Notes: generated from the sequence alone by a model not told the origin. A DNA stretch of 64,000 nt from Macrotrachela quadricornifera (GCA_022393335.1 JAJEKB010021113.1:152665-216664), one strand, 5' to 3'; shown: positions 1 through 11,688, counted from the stretch's first letter. Made by a program: numbers and translations.

Positions 1-1443
1 GTGACGCAAGCCTTAGCAGAATTAGAGAAATTCGTACCTGATTTCATAGAAAAACTAAATGAAGTAATAGATAAAATATATGAAGAACAAAAAATTGATG
101 AACAACAATCGAAAAATCAAAAGAACTCAAATGAAACTCAAAAAAATCAAGTAGACAAACAAAATGCAGCTGATAGAAAAGAAAAGAACAAAGAAGAAAT
201 ATCTCAAAACTATGCATCGAATTATACTCCAGAAGCATCAACTGACGACATTGATCTTAATAATGACAAAGAACAAAAACAAATTCAATTGGAAAGAAGA
301 AGTAAATCTTCAGATGTGTTATGTGGAACATTAGCAACGAGCGTATCTGCAAAAATGTGTAATATTATACAGAAAAAACTAATTACACCTGCTACTCAGA
401 CAGGTATCAGTTATAGTATGACAAAATTAACATCAGGATTAGATAAAAGTTTACAAGATGAAATTGGACTTTATCAAGCGGAAAGAAGAATTGAATTTTC
501 TCAAAATCGAGATAAAAATAATCGAATAGGAAAAGAGTATAAGGAAGGTATGAAGGACGAAAAAGCACAAGCCAAAGCTAATCAAATGATAGATGATTTA
601 AAAAATGGGGGAGAAGCTGGATTACCACATTTAGGACCATTAAGCGACGCAGCTGGAAGACCGATAAAAGTATTAGATGAAAATGGACAACTTGTACGCA
701 TCATTGGAGAAGACAAAGGTGGTGAACCTATCGAAGTTCAATATCATAAACCAAATGAAAAGAATCCTTCCGGACATTGGACTTTACCCGGAGGAAAAGA
801 GCCAACTCTTGACAATACTGGAAAAAATAATTGTTTGTTTAATGTTGTTGCGCAAGCAACAGAAAAAGATCCCAATCAATTAAGACAAGAAACTGCTGTC
901 AGAATGGAAGCTGATAAGGAAAACTTTGCAAATCAAGCTCGTGATATCACACGATTAGAGCAGGATAAACGGGATGCATTAACTATGGGAGGACAAAAAA
1001 TTTATAGATCTTTACATCCAGCTGAAGACTCTGACGAGGGCTTAGAACCTCGTAAAGAAGATGGATCATTGAGTCCAAGAACGCACATTGCTGATGGAAG
1101 CGCAGAAAGCCCATACATCTCAGCCACTACAGATCTAAAAGTTGCAAAAAAGTGGGCCAATAAAACCGAAGGTGGCAGAGTAGCGGAGATAGACACGGAT
1201 ATAGATCCAGAACTTGGACAAAACATTATAGATTTAAATCAACCAGACCAACTACAACAACATATACTTGATAGGCCTGGTAGCGCAACTCGAAAGGGAC
1301 GATCGATAAGCAATGACCGAGTTGCACAAGATGCAAGAAAATCTAAAGAAGTTCTTGTAAAAGGAAGCATTAAGAAAGGAAGTTATAAGATAATACATCG
1401 ATCTCCATCCAGATCCCCATCCAGAAAAGAAGAAAATCCATGA
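1..1443 (+). CDS. Partial protein: permuted OTU-like protease region plus ADP-ribosyltransferase-like C-terminus
   Basis: The reading frame is open from the window edge to TGA at 1441, so the true start is upstream or in an earlier exon; the leading GTG is not evidence of a start. Residues 1-110 are Lys/Glu/Gln-rich and low in complexity. Residues 215-310 look like an OTU-type papain-fold protease in permuted order: two beta-type stretches with H249 and a GHW motif (H259) come first, then N-N-C-L-F (C278) and a helix with LRQE. In ordinary OTU proteins the Cys box comes first and the His last. Residues 333-460 resemble an R-S-E ADP-ribosyltransferase: YR (R336), SPYISATT (S370-T377), and KEVLVKG with E450 as candidate catalytic Glu. 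The residue two before that Glu is Ser, not the usual Gln or Glu. The ART fold is common in bacterial toxins and in animal mono-ARTs; bacterial origin is possible but unproven. Activity is not established. Confidence 0.55.
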   Translation: MTQALAELEKFVPDFIEKLNEVIDKIYEEQKIDEQQSKNQKNSNETQKNQVDKQNAADRKEKNKEEISQNYASNYTPEASTDDIDLNNDKEQKQIQLERRSKSSDVLCGTLATSVSAKMCNIIQKKLITPATQTGISYSMTKLTSGLDKSLQDEIGLYQAERRIEFSQNRDKNNRIGKEYKEGMKDEKAQAKANQMIDDLKNGGEAGLPHLGPLSDAAGRPIKVLDENGQLVRIIGEDKGGEPIEVQYHKPNEKNPSGHWTLPGGKEPTLDNTGKNNCLFNVVAQATEKDPNQLRQETAVRMEADKENFANQARDITRLEQDKRDALTMGGQKIYRSLHPAEDSDEGLEPRKEDGSLSPRTHIADGSAESPYISATTDLKVAKKWANKTEGGRVAEIDTDIDPELGQNIIDLNQPDQLQQHILDRPGSATRKGRSISNDRVAQDARKSKEVLVKGSIKKGSYKIIHRSPSRSPSRKEENP

Positions 1444-3623
1444 ACCATTCCATGTCAGTCACGACTGGTCGTGCACTATCGAATTTCTTTTTTTAAAGTT
1501 CTCAAATTACACGACCAAGAAACGAGGCTTACAAATGTTAAAATAAATCAAAATAAAAGAAGCATAGTTTTGAAATGGTTTTAATAAGTAGATAAAAGCA
1601 CCAATTTTTCTTTTCGTTGTTCATATCTTTTTCTTAGAGAAAATATCTAATATATAACCCAGTGCGATTATCGATGTAACAGTATGGAGATCCTTTCATT
1701 TTTTTGTATGTTGATGTCCTTGAGTTCATATATCATTTAGATAGTGTTGCTTTGTATGTTTTCTGCAAACAATTATTCATTATGTTCTGTTCTATATTTT
1801 ATCCTTAATCATCAGTTTTTTGTATTCTTTTAATTTTTTTGTCATTTTGTTGCACTAGTTCTCTTTCAATTCAGCTAGTTCATAATATGTATCTTTTTTT
1901 TTCTAAAATAAAGTGACAATAGTTATTGGGCCGGAAACGAGTTTTTATGTTTAGGAATATACAAAGAAGTAGCATACATGATCACCTCGTAGCTCTTTAA
2001 CACTGAGATCTGACGTGTCAAGTCATATGTTATTTGAATTTCGTGGTCACTCTTAGGAACACTTGCTTTTAAATTTCGATCATAAAATTGACATAAAATT
2101 ATACACTGAGAATAACGAATTAGTTTTGAGGGTGAGGGTGAGTATATTTGATTATTCTAAAGAGTTTAAGAATAAGCTAACATGGCATTTGTCCACAGTG
2201 GATGCATGATACATTCCAACACATGTATCTGCTTGAAATTGTCAGCAAGAACGAAAGAATTGTTAGAAAACTTCATAAAATCAAAGCAAAAAATCGAACC
2301 TATATTTTCCGATATCTGTTCGGCTAACTGTAAGTATCAAGTTGGCTTTGCGTCACCTGAATTGCACCGTAGTTAGTCATCATGTTTTGAAAGATATTCA
2401 AATTCTGTTCTTGACTAGGATCGGTACTAATCTTTGGTTGTTTCTATTCCTTAGAGAGTGCGGTTTACGGTCACTAATTAGCGAAAAAACTATGTCTATT
2501 GGAATTAATCAGTTAGAAAGAATAAAAGCAATTTTTTTCTCAAATGAAAGCAAGGTAATACGAAAAAAATGGAAACACGTTTGCTTCTCGATTTATATGT
2601 TTGTCGCAGGCGAAAGGTTAATGGTAAAGAATTTAAGAAAATGGTTTTTGCGGTTAAGGAATCGACTAGTATACTTAGTTTTTTGTTCCAGTAAGCACTC
2701 TTTTAAAAAACAAACATGGCTTCTTTCAAGTTTGATTAAAAGTGATTAGAGTCGATTAATCGATTCGTATAGTTATTTTTCTACATTGATGATTTTGTAT
2801 CACTGAAAAATCACTCAGTCATAATTTCTAATAAAACTTGCTAACTGCTAGTGACTACCGTGAATGCGAAGTCGAAGTCAGGATAAAGCTTCATTGAGAT
2901 ATTCTTCCGTTTTTTTTCGAAGAATTACGTATTCTTTGTAAGCTTAATTGAAGAACAATCAAGAGACGTATATTTGTGCTTCTTTAGAAATAATGTCTAA
3001 AGGACTTATCGGAGGAATTAGCCCGTAATGTATTTTTGAGCAGAATCACGATTTAAGTTTGTAATCTTTACTCTGTCCAAGGGACTGTTCGTTGGTAGAG
3101 CCGGGCCTCTGTATATGGTGTCATTCGAGATTGTTTTTATTACAAATATCTCTTTATCAATAACTTTACGTCGGATCTTCAGATAACACTTATCGTGTGC
3201 ATGGATAAGTAAAGAAAGTGACCGCTGGAAATCCATGGATTGGCTTTCTCTAAACGTTAACGGTAAAAAGTAAACTAAGATGTGTTTTAGTCAAGGGGAA
3301 AACTACGGAATTCTGGAATCTTACGGAATCACATAGAATCTTGAAATTAAAAATTTATTTCTTTCGGTATATATTTTAGCTTAACATCATTAAACTTGTA
3401 AGAACATAGAATATAATTTAAAAACGTGAACATGAAAAAAAACGAGATTTGAATATAAACATTTAAAAAAAACATTTGGTAATAGAAGAAGGATTGTCAG
3501 TAAGGTCATTCCTACTTAAATATAATGTAACATACTTAACAATAAAAAGAAGACTAAATATAAATTCTAAAAAAAAACAATTTGTCATTTGTATAGAAAT
3601 ATCACAATAGTATGCATTGAATA
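1444..3623. other. Intergenic, AT-rich, no recognisable gene
   Basis: No frame resembles a known family. The short open stretches near 2182-2750 have poor codon structure and are broken by stops. Long T and A runs are common. I see no inverted repeat or tandem array here. Confidence 0.5.
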
Positions 3624-3767
3624 TGTCGCAGGACAGATTAAAATGTAGTTCAATTTAAAATAGTCCCAGTTCAGATTAAAGTTTTGATTTGACTCAGTAC
3701 AAATTAAAATTTTAATCTGAACTAGAACCAATATAAATTGAACTACATTTTAATCTGTCCTGCGACA
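3624..3767. mobile_element. 144-bp hairpin MITE
   Basis: The ends are matching inverted repeats of about 34 bp (left 3624-3657, right 3734-3767), starting TGTCGCAGGACAG and ending CTGTCCTGCGACA. A second inverted pair (AGTTCAGATTAAA and TTTAATCTGAACT) lies just inside, so almost the whole element folds on itself. No coding capacity. No clear target duplication: the flanks are ATA and AAT. Confidence 0.75.
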
Positions 3768-6391
3768 AATACAGGATGATTCACCTATTTTTACTAATTT
3801 TAGTCAATTTATTGTATTTCTATATGATTGAATAGAACGTCGATTGCTCTATTCAATGGTATAGTTTTCATTTGATTTATCTCATGTGTTAGTTAAAAAA
3901 TGAGAAAAGTTTCGCGAAGTAAGCAAAAAATGTTTTGTTTTTCTATTAAATTTTAAGATATTTCTTTCAAGTAATTCGAGTAATTATAACGTATTTGACA
4001 AATGAATATATTTCAGTTTTATATAGTTCGATAGAGAAATGAATTCGCCATCGAACTATATATTTTTTCGGAATTTATTTTTCACTTTGACTGAAAATTC
4101 AGTGAATATTTAGGACATTTTTTTAATAAAACTCATTTATTTATCTTTGTCGAGTAAATTACAAGATAATCCACCTAATTTCACTAGTTTTATTTTTGTG
4201 TACTCAAAAAGTGAGTACACTCTAGAATCGGTCAGTGTGTCCGTCCGGCCGTCCGTTTACACGATAACTCTTCACAATGGCATTCGATTGAGCTGAAATT
4301 TTGTGCACACAATTGTCTCATCAATATCTCGGTCGAGTTCGAAGATGAGAAAGATTCGACAAGAAATGGCTGAGTTATCGAAAAAATTGTCATTATTCAC
4401 CAGACCATCGCTGAGGGAGGATACGGGGATTTTTTCAAAAAAAAATTTTTTCTCAGAAATACTTTAAATATATATGAATCGACTCAGTTTGTAACGCTGA
4501 TTCCGAATATGATATTAGTTTTGAATGAAATCATACGTTTTTAAGTGAAAGCTGCCTAAACAAGGTCCCAAAATGGACAAAAACTCTATCCACAAACGGA
4601 ATTGCCTAGATATGTCTCAGATGAGCAATAATTTCAGGGTTTTCCCAAATGCCTGGTTTGTAGCTAATCGAAAGGACTATCGAAGGGTAAAAACCCGAAT
4701 CGATAGCTAATAATATCGGTGATTTATTATGAAAATACTGATGCTTGTATCTATCATATATCTCTTATAAATTCATGAGGTTGCTTTCGATCGTAATCCT
4801 GTTAGATATAAATACAAATTCATTCGAAAATAACTCTTCTTACCAAGTTTTACAAGCTGGACACGAATCTAAACTCAAATTTTTGTGATTTTTAAAGATA
4901 TTATATCACTCTGAGAGTAGAGTCAGTGATCACCGGCTATGAGCGCATACTGTGTGACCCATGCTAGCTTAGTATGCCTGTATTTTCTCCTTGCAATTTA
5001 GTGACAAGGGATGTATCGTGATGAGATTTATGTCTTACAGAAACAAAGAAGTACAGGGCCTAGTGCATCACGTGAGAAAAGTTCAAATACTCCCTCTCGA
5101 AATATGCTATATCACTGAATTTACGCAGTTTTTGGCTTATAATACTTTTTTATCCCATAATTTACTCTCTGAGTGTAATGAATTTCTAGATCAAACTGTT
5201 TTCCACCCAATTGAGACCTTCTTTAGCTCAAAGGGTCAAATCGTTCATGAGACAAAGTTATTTTCTATTGATTTTTCGTAAGCCGGAGGGGTGTGTGGTG
5301 CGCACTGGCCCCCTTATTTACGCCCTTGGATGGAACAGTAACCAATAAAAATGAAGTTATGAGAAAAATGGTTTTTCATAAAGACAATTTTTCATGATAG
5401 TTTTGGCGTTCAAACATTCCATAATGACTCATCTGATTCACACACTTTTTGCAGCATACATAACTTTCGGATAAAATCTGAAGTTTTCGCATTTATTATT
5501 TTCAAAAGATGCACTGTCAAAAGTTCTACACAAACTGTAAAAATTGTATAGACAAATGCTTATTACAAAACACAACAGTCTGCCAACATTTTTATTATCA
5601 CCTGACGAATTTTTATGTCATTTTTTTCAAAGCACTGAAGTTTGATTTCTTTTATTGTATTTTTTATTTAAAATTTTTTCATATTAAACAAGTGCCTATA
5701 TATATAAAATACTTGACATCTACTATACAGACATATAATGGAATCAAATTAATGTTGTGTAGCTTTATAATATGATTTAAAACAAAAAATTGGAGAAATA
5801 CTTTTAACGTCCACCGTATCAATAGTGATGCAACATAAAGTTAATTTCTTTTTATTCTGACTGTTTTCTAAAGATATAATCGAGGTTAATAAATAGGAGA
5901 AATAAAAAAATGTTCAATTCTTTGTCTTATTGAAACAACAACAACACTTAAATATAACAAATGTATTTTTCCAAAATCTCACTAGATGGGGCTCAAAGAT
6001 TCGTAGGTGGGGCTGAGCTCTATTTGGCCCATCCCTGGTTGTGTCACTGTTTAATTGTAATGAGAAATGACTGTTTCATTGAATATTTATAAATCACTTA
6101 ATTGATAAAAATGCATATTATACTTATGTGTATAAATCATACAATACAGACGTCAATATGAAACAATTAAGTGTATGATAAACATATGGGCTACTCTCAT
6201 TTTTTTTTCATTCATACATTTGATATATGAATGAAAATTTATGACGAGCATGGCCGACGAAGTCAACCGCTTTGTCAATAAATGATATCATATATAAGAG
6301 ACTGAAATTTACTATTTATTTCAATAAGTTAAGCAATTCTCTTAATAATAAGTTAGTTAGGATCAGATAGGGCCCTTAAAATATTTTTTCA
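3768..6391. other. Intergenic with degenerate repeats
   Basis: Contains a small 12-bp inverted repeat (4021-4032 with 4050-4061). At 4195-4400 there is a repeat-like block with GTCCGTCCGGCCGTCCG followed by GAGCTGAAATTTTG, whose composition differs from its surroundings. Near 6036 the sequence ...GGCCCATCCCTG is the reverse complement of a typical hAT terminus (CAGGGATGGGCC), but I found no matching left end. No gene recognised. Confidence 0.45.
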
Positions 6392-6533
6392 TTTTTCTTC
6401 AATTAAATAATTTTCACATTCAAATTGTTATAGATTATTAATTAAATGACTCTTTCTGTTTCAAATGTAAGACTCATTTAATTGTTAATCAATAACAAAT
6501 TAAATATGAAAGAAAATTATTCAATTGAATGAA
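6392..6533. repeat. AT-rich imperfect palindrome
   Basis: Two arms of roughly 60 bp (TTCTTCAATTAAATAATTTT... at the left; ...AAAATTATTCAATTGAATG at the right) are inverted copies around a loop of about 25 bp. Probably a short MITE. Termini and target duplication are not clear. Confidence 0.5.
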
Positions 6534-6967
6534 AAACACCCAAAATCTAAGCATTTACATATCTTTTTTTGGAAATAAATATACTACTGTTACATTGGAA
6601 CAGATAGAGTAGTATATTTAGTTCCATCCTAAATTTTTCCACAAGGGTGTGAGGATGAGTGTTAGCCATTTATTCTAACTACTTTTTTTTAGCGTTGAAT
6701 GAATGTATGGTTTCTACATTAATTCAACCCAGAGAGATACTGCTCTTGTTGGACAAAGACAACGAAAAGAACTTTTATGTACCTACATTGTCTTACCGCT
6801 GTTGGCTTTTGTGCCTCCAACAATCAGAGTCTCTCTGGTGGCGCGCACACATGAATATAAATATACATCAATTCATTTATTTCTTCTCACTTATAATTAC
6901 ACAGCAATCAAAACGTTATAATCAAAAGCAGAAAATAAATAAAATTTATCGGTTCATTCCGTCAATT
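6534..6967. other. Short intergenic region 3' of the NHL gene
   Basis: Holds a small hairpin (AATATACTACT near 6577 and AGTAGTATATT near 6610). Open frames over 6659-7048 run antisense into the NHL gene and show no family resemblance. Confidence 0.4.
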
Positions 6968-7881
6968 TCATGGTATTTCAATATCAAATCGTTGTGCTCG
7001 ATTGTTATTATGATCAACAACGTAGAGATTACCTTGTCGATCAAATGACAATCCCACAGGTCCATTGAGTTGATTTGCTTGTGTTCCCCAACCATTTCCA
7101 CCAACAATAACATTTCCTTGTTGTGCTTCTTTAGGCCAACGTACAATTCGATGATTATCAAAATCAGCTACATAAACAGTACCTAATTGATCAACTACAA
7201 CTCCATTAGGATAATACAATTGTGTCAAACTATTTCCATATCCTTGCCCACTAGCAACAACTATACCTTCTTTTGCACCTTCTTTCCATTTCATCACACG
7301 GTGATTATAACAATCAGACACAAATACTGAATGCTCTCGATCGACGAATATGTAAGCGGGGTAATTAAGCTGATCAAGAAGATTTCCTTGTCCATTTCCA
7401 CCTGCTACTACTATTCCTTGGGATTCACCCATTCGATATCTTCTTACTTCATGTTTATCAACATCAGTGACATAGAGAAATCCACTCTCATCCATTGCCA
7501 AACCCCGACAAGAGATATTCGAAATAATTATTTCTCCACTTGTTTCATTTTGACGAGGCCATCTAACTACTCTGGTATTCCCCATGTCACATATAATAAG
7601 ACTATCTGTCTCTTTGTCGACGATCACATCTGTTGGTCCATACAATTGATGAGTACCATCTCCTTTTCCATGTCCACCTGCCACTATTTGTCCATTAGTT
7701 TCACCCGATTTCCATGCTACAATACGGTGATTTTCATAATCAGCAACATAAATTGTTTGTTCATCATCCACATATAAACCATGAGGGCGAGAGAGCGTTG
7801 AATTTTGTCCTCCTACTGTTTGACCATTCTTATTCCATTTGGCATTTACAGGAACATCTCTCAAACTGGCACGAAATGGTA
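6968..7881 (-). CDS. NHL-repeat beta-propeller protein (3' exon)
   Basis: The exon encodes six consecutive NHL repeats of about 45 residues. Each has the pattern P-x-G/D-h-x-V-D-x-x-x-x-h-Y-V-x-D-x-x-N-H-R-h-x-x-W: for example GLYVDDEQTIYVADY in blade 1 and GVVVDQLGTVYVADF in blade 5. They would form one complete six-bladed propeller, a binding platform rather than an enzyme. This gene family is heavily expanded in bdelloid rotifers. The minus-strand exon most likely begins at 7881, after a CTCTCTCTTAG acceptor, and ends with TGA at 6970-6968. A plausible signal peptide (MIIMFALSLSTISC, from 7910) lies directly upstream but in another frame, so either an exon upstream supplies the start or a one-base indel has broken the gene. 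The first repeat lacks a few residues compared with the others. Confidence 0.85.
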
Positions 7882-8442
7882 CTAAGAGAGAGAGCAAACA
7901 TGATTATCATTAAAAGAAATCTTTCATTGTCTTTGAATTGTGAGAAAAGAGATACCTCTCTAATGTTGTTTTTCACTCTGTTTGATGTAATAGAGAAAAA
8001 ATAGAGAGAATTCTCAGTTTCCATAAAGAAAAGTACTATTATAATGTGTTTTACTGATGCTCATATCAATGATTTCTCAAATATGAAGAAAATATAAATT
8101 GAAGAGAAACTTTTTCTTGATAGAAGTAGTTTAAAATCCTCGAAAGACATATAGAACATTGCTAAATATCATGTTTTGAAATAATGATAGAAACAATACA
8201 GAGATTTCTTGTTCTGTAGTGGTCTTTTTTCATATTCATTGTTTCATTGAAATCGAAATAAAAAATATTCATATCTCACCTACAGGATAGTATATTTCTT
8301 GAAGTTTTATATAATTTCCAACAGTGTTCAATGGAGCGGATAGGTGAGTCCACTCAAAAATGTTGTCTCTCTTACTTTCATTCTCATTATTAATGATATT
8401 CATTTTGTCTGTTTGGTGACCTTTCCCTTCGGTATGTGATAG

Positions 8443-10471
8443 TTTGCCCCTTACTATTCGTCCGACACGATTCGTCCTAAATACTTTTTGTTTCATTCCA
8501 TTGTGTCCTTTTAAACCTCGTCCAAATTTACATTCTTCTTATATATTTTATCGTGTAATTTTTTGAAGATCAATTTCAACAGAAATTGAAAAAAATATTT
8601 GAGGGTGAATGAATTTTTATCGTTACGTCTATTGAATCATTATGGTTTTCAAAGACCAATTGAAAATAGATAAATGTCCTCTATCTATTCTATACATAAA
8701 TCTAAATTATTTCTCTTTTACTTGTTCATTTGTACAAGTACGTATTACTATCTTGAAAGAATTCGTATTTATAGTGAGATAATGAGCCAGATTCAAGTGT
8801 TGACAAGTTCTCGAGAGAATCTGATATTATAGTATACGGGTTATTTATACACTCAACATTGTATGACAAAGAAAAAACGTATATTTCGTTGTGAAGACTG
8901 AAATTGTAAAAGTAAGAAAAAAATAATTAAGTATAATCTCTGAATTTCCTTTCATGTTTTTTACAGGTTGATGTCATACGAATATTCAGATGGAAGTGTT
9001 CATTAAAGAACCATCGGAACATAGTGATGCACCTGATCCAAATCATGTTCATATTGTTCGATTAAAAAATGAAATTAAAACTCGAAGTTCATCATCAAAT
9101 GAAGTCACTAGCACCATATTATTTGATGCATTACGTATCATTTCAGTAAATGCAGTTGTTGATTTACCAATGGATAACGTATTAATGCAAATAATCTGTC
9201 GTGAACGACCACCAGTACAACTTGATGAAAATGGTCAATTGCCGTATATATATTTCGATTAACTGATCGTGGGGAGAATTTCATCTTATCTGGAGATCAT
9301 TTGATGCTGATAGTTACGTGTCATCAAAATTTATCGATTTTAAAGAAATGTAAACAGCGGTTTATGGACGGAACTTTTAGTGAATGCACGCCCTTACAAC
9401 TCATCTTTTTATATACAACTCGCTCATATAGATATGCCCAAAAAGCCATTATCAATTATTTATTGTTCATGGCATGTTTTCCCTTCAAACTATTTCTCTC
9501 ACATATGTCCTACTTATTGGCAAACCTACTGATAATTACAATAATTTTTTCAAACAGTTACTGTTGCAGCATGACTTTGAACCTGAATCTATTTGAGTAG
9601 ATTTTAAAAGTGCAACACTCAAGTCAATTAAAATAGAATTTCCAAATGTTCATCCAATAGATCATTTTTCATGCGATTTTTGTCTAAAAACGTCTATTTC
9701 ATATGAGTCAATGTTTTTGGTGGGAAGTGTGGACATTAGGTTTTCAAAATAGATACACCACCAATGATGAATTTCGAATGAACGTAAAGAAGCTAATGGC
9801 ACTTGCCTTCGTACCTATTTCAAATGTGGTAAAGGGTTATGCATTCATTGTTGATGATTTTGAACGAGTTCAAGTTGGACAAAAGAAAGGTCGAGGTTTG
9901 TGTTCGTTTAAACGTATTTATTTGATGCCTTCAGTAATTCGTAATCCTTATTTAGGTATTCAAGGTGATCCACCAAAATTCAGCTTGAAGCTTAGGAATA
10001 TATACGAAAGAGTTATTCAGGATTTATCAAAATCAAACAGTTTGGTAGAAGGATAGCATCACGCATTCAACAATCGAGTATCGAGTAAACATCCCTCTAT
10101 CGTCAAACTTACTAAATGTATTCTACGTGAACAATCTCGGCGTGCTGGTACACTTTCAGAAAAAAAGAAAAAAGTGTATGTAGATCTTGATGCACGTTTA
10201 AAAACAGTCACGTTGTCGTACAATTTTTATGATATTGAAGATTATTTAAACCAAATTGCGATGAACTTGAAAGTATGAGTTTAAATGATTTTAAATAAAT
10301 TTTATTTCATATTATCGTTATAAAAAATGATTACTTAGCTTTTGGGACGAGGTGTAAGAGGACCAAATGTAATGGAACGAGATATAATTAGAACAAAATT
10401 GAATTGGAACGAAGTGTAAAGAAACGAAATGAAATCGAACAAAAGTATTTAGGACGAATAGTAAAGGACAA
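8443..10471 (+). mobile_element. Mutator-like (MULE) DNA transposon, decayed
   Basis: Left (8443-8523) and right (about 10345-10471) ends are imperfect inverted copies of one another. Both carry GGACGAGGT, an AGTATTTAGGACGAAT block and a ...ACTATTCGTCC outer motif. The right end is longer because of internal subrepeats. A broken MULE transposase lies inside (8990-10278). The element sits about 0.55 kb upstream of the NHL exon. Target duplication not identified. Confidence 0.75.
8990..10278 (+). pseudogene. MULE-family transposase pseudogene
   Basis: Fragments in different frames line up with the MULE transposase order. They run: an N-terminal region (8990-9262); a GENFI block and MDGTF at about 9270-9380, the first catalytic Asp region; a YVLLIGK block (about 9510); a VDFKSA-like block (about 9600), the second Asp region; a FRMNVKKLMALAFVP block (9770-9820); a near-C-terminal VEG-stop-HHAFN (10047-10068) where the family has EGWH; and KHPSIVKL (about 10090). 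At least three frameshifts and several stops, including one in the EGWH box, make it inactive. Codon use is AT-rich like the host, so the copy is probably old. Confidence 0.85.
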
Positions 10472-11136
10472 AATATAAAGAACGAAAGATCTGAGTGCCT
10501 GTCTGTTTCGAGTAATAGCTCTAAGGAAAATCATTGATGTTTCAGCGCAAGATTCTGGAAAGATATGATCAGAATCCTGCAAGGATTCGATATTTTTTCC
10601 TGAAGAAACGATTAAATCCTGGAAGAAGCTTGTAGCCAGGAAGTTCCAGGATTCTGTTACGAATTTCAAATTTTCAAATTGGAAAAATAAAAGATTTTTG
10701 CTTTCATCTTTTAGAATGTGATTGGAATTCCTCAAAGATTTTGTCCAGTATCATGACAGGATCTTTGTAGAATTGAACTAGGTTTTCTTCGGGATGGCAT
10801 TAGGGTTCTTGACAGGATTTTCTAAATGAAATATTAGAGAAATGAACATATAGAGTATCAATCGTCTAAATCTCCAGTTTAAATACCGATCACCTTACTT
10901 AAGCTGAATGTGTCATATTATACTATGTAGAGGTGGGCAAGTACGGTCTTCTGCGAGTACTAGTACAGATGCATAAAGACGCAAATACAAGTTTTGGTAA
11001 CGGTTGAGATAATTCATGGGACGTCAACCACGTTTACGTCGAGTTTCTCTAAATCGCGTGAAACTTTCAGCGTTTGTAGATCATATTGGCATATTAAGAT
11101 GCCGCATACCAGTTTGTGAAATTTCTTTAATAAATA
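10472..11136. other. Intergenic; degenerate CAGGATTCT-like motif recurs
   Basis: No gene seen. Words such as ATTCTGGAA, AATCCTGCAAGGATT and CCAGGATTCT recur between 10540 and 10830, suggesting an old, diverged simple repeat. A possible hAT-like start (AGAGGTGGGCAAGTACGG at 10929) has no partner that I can find. Confidence 0.4.
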
Positions 11137-11688
11137 CAGGGTGTTTAAAAAGTCACTTACCAAAAAAAAATTTGAATATCTCCCTTACAGTTCGAGCAAC
11201 CGAACTGATTTTTTTATCGATGATAGAGGCTTGTTCAAAGTTTATATCCATAAAGACATGTCTAGAGCGATGCTCTGTTAAGTATCATTATTGGTTTGAA
11301 CAAAAAAATTTTTACTTTTTCACAGATAGTAACAGAGTGAGCCAAAAGCTACCTTACCAAGAAAATATTGAATATTCCAGCCACAGCTCAACCAAACAAA
11401 CTGGTTTTTTTACCTATAATAGCGGCATGTTCACACTTTAAATCCAGACGGACAAGGTTAGAGAAAACCTTTGGAAAGTATCATAAATGATCTCAATAAA
11501 AAAATGTTTACTTTTTCACAGATAAGAAAAAAAAACAACATAATTAACAAAGAATTTCTCTAGGCATGTCTTTATGAATCTGAAGCTTTAATATGCCTCT
11601 ATTATTGATAAAAAAATCACTCCGTTTGCTCGCCCCGTAATGGAGATTTTCAAATTTTTCTAACACTGTAGACTTTCTGGACGCCCTA
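11137..11688. mobile_element. 552-bp TA-flanked MITE with long inverted repeats
   Basis: The left end is TA|CAGGGTGTTTAAAAAGTC and the right end, read inward, is TA|TAGGGCGTCCAGAAAGTC, so the TA duplication and a CAGGG-type terminus suggest the Tc1/mariner superfamily. Inner parts of the arms also pair: CGAGCAACCGAACTGATTT...CATAAAGACATG on the left matches an inverted copy at about 11565-11640. It has no transposase; short open frames within it are chance. Confidence 0.75.

Noticed and set aside
5280..6040. Possible hAT element ending in GGCCCATCCCTG
   Set aside because: Only one terminus resembles a hAT end; no left end or 8-bp duplication found.
6659..7161. Several open frames near the 3' end of the NHL gene
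   Set aside because: Antisense or shifted frames of the NHL coding sequence.
8269..8496. Minus-strand frame considered as first exon of the NHL gene
   Set aside because: Its upstream part overlaps the left terminal repeat of the MULE, and phase does not fit the NHL exon.
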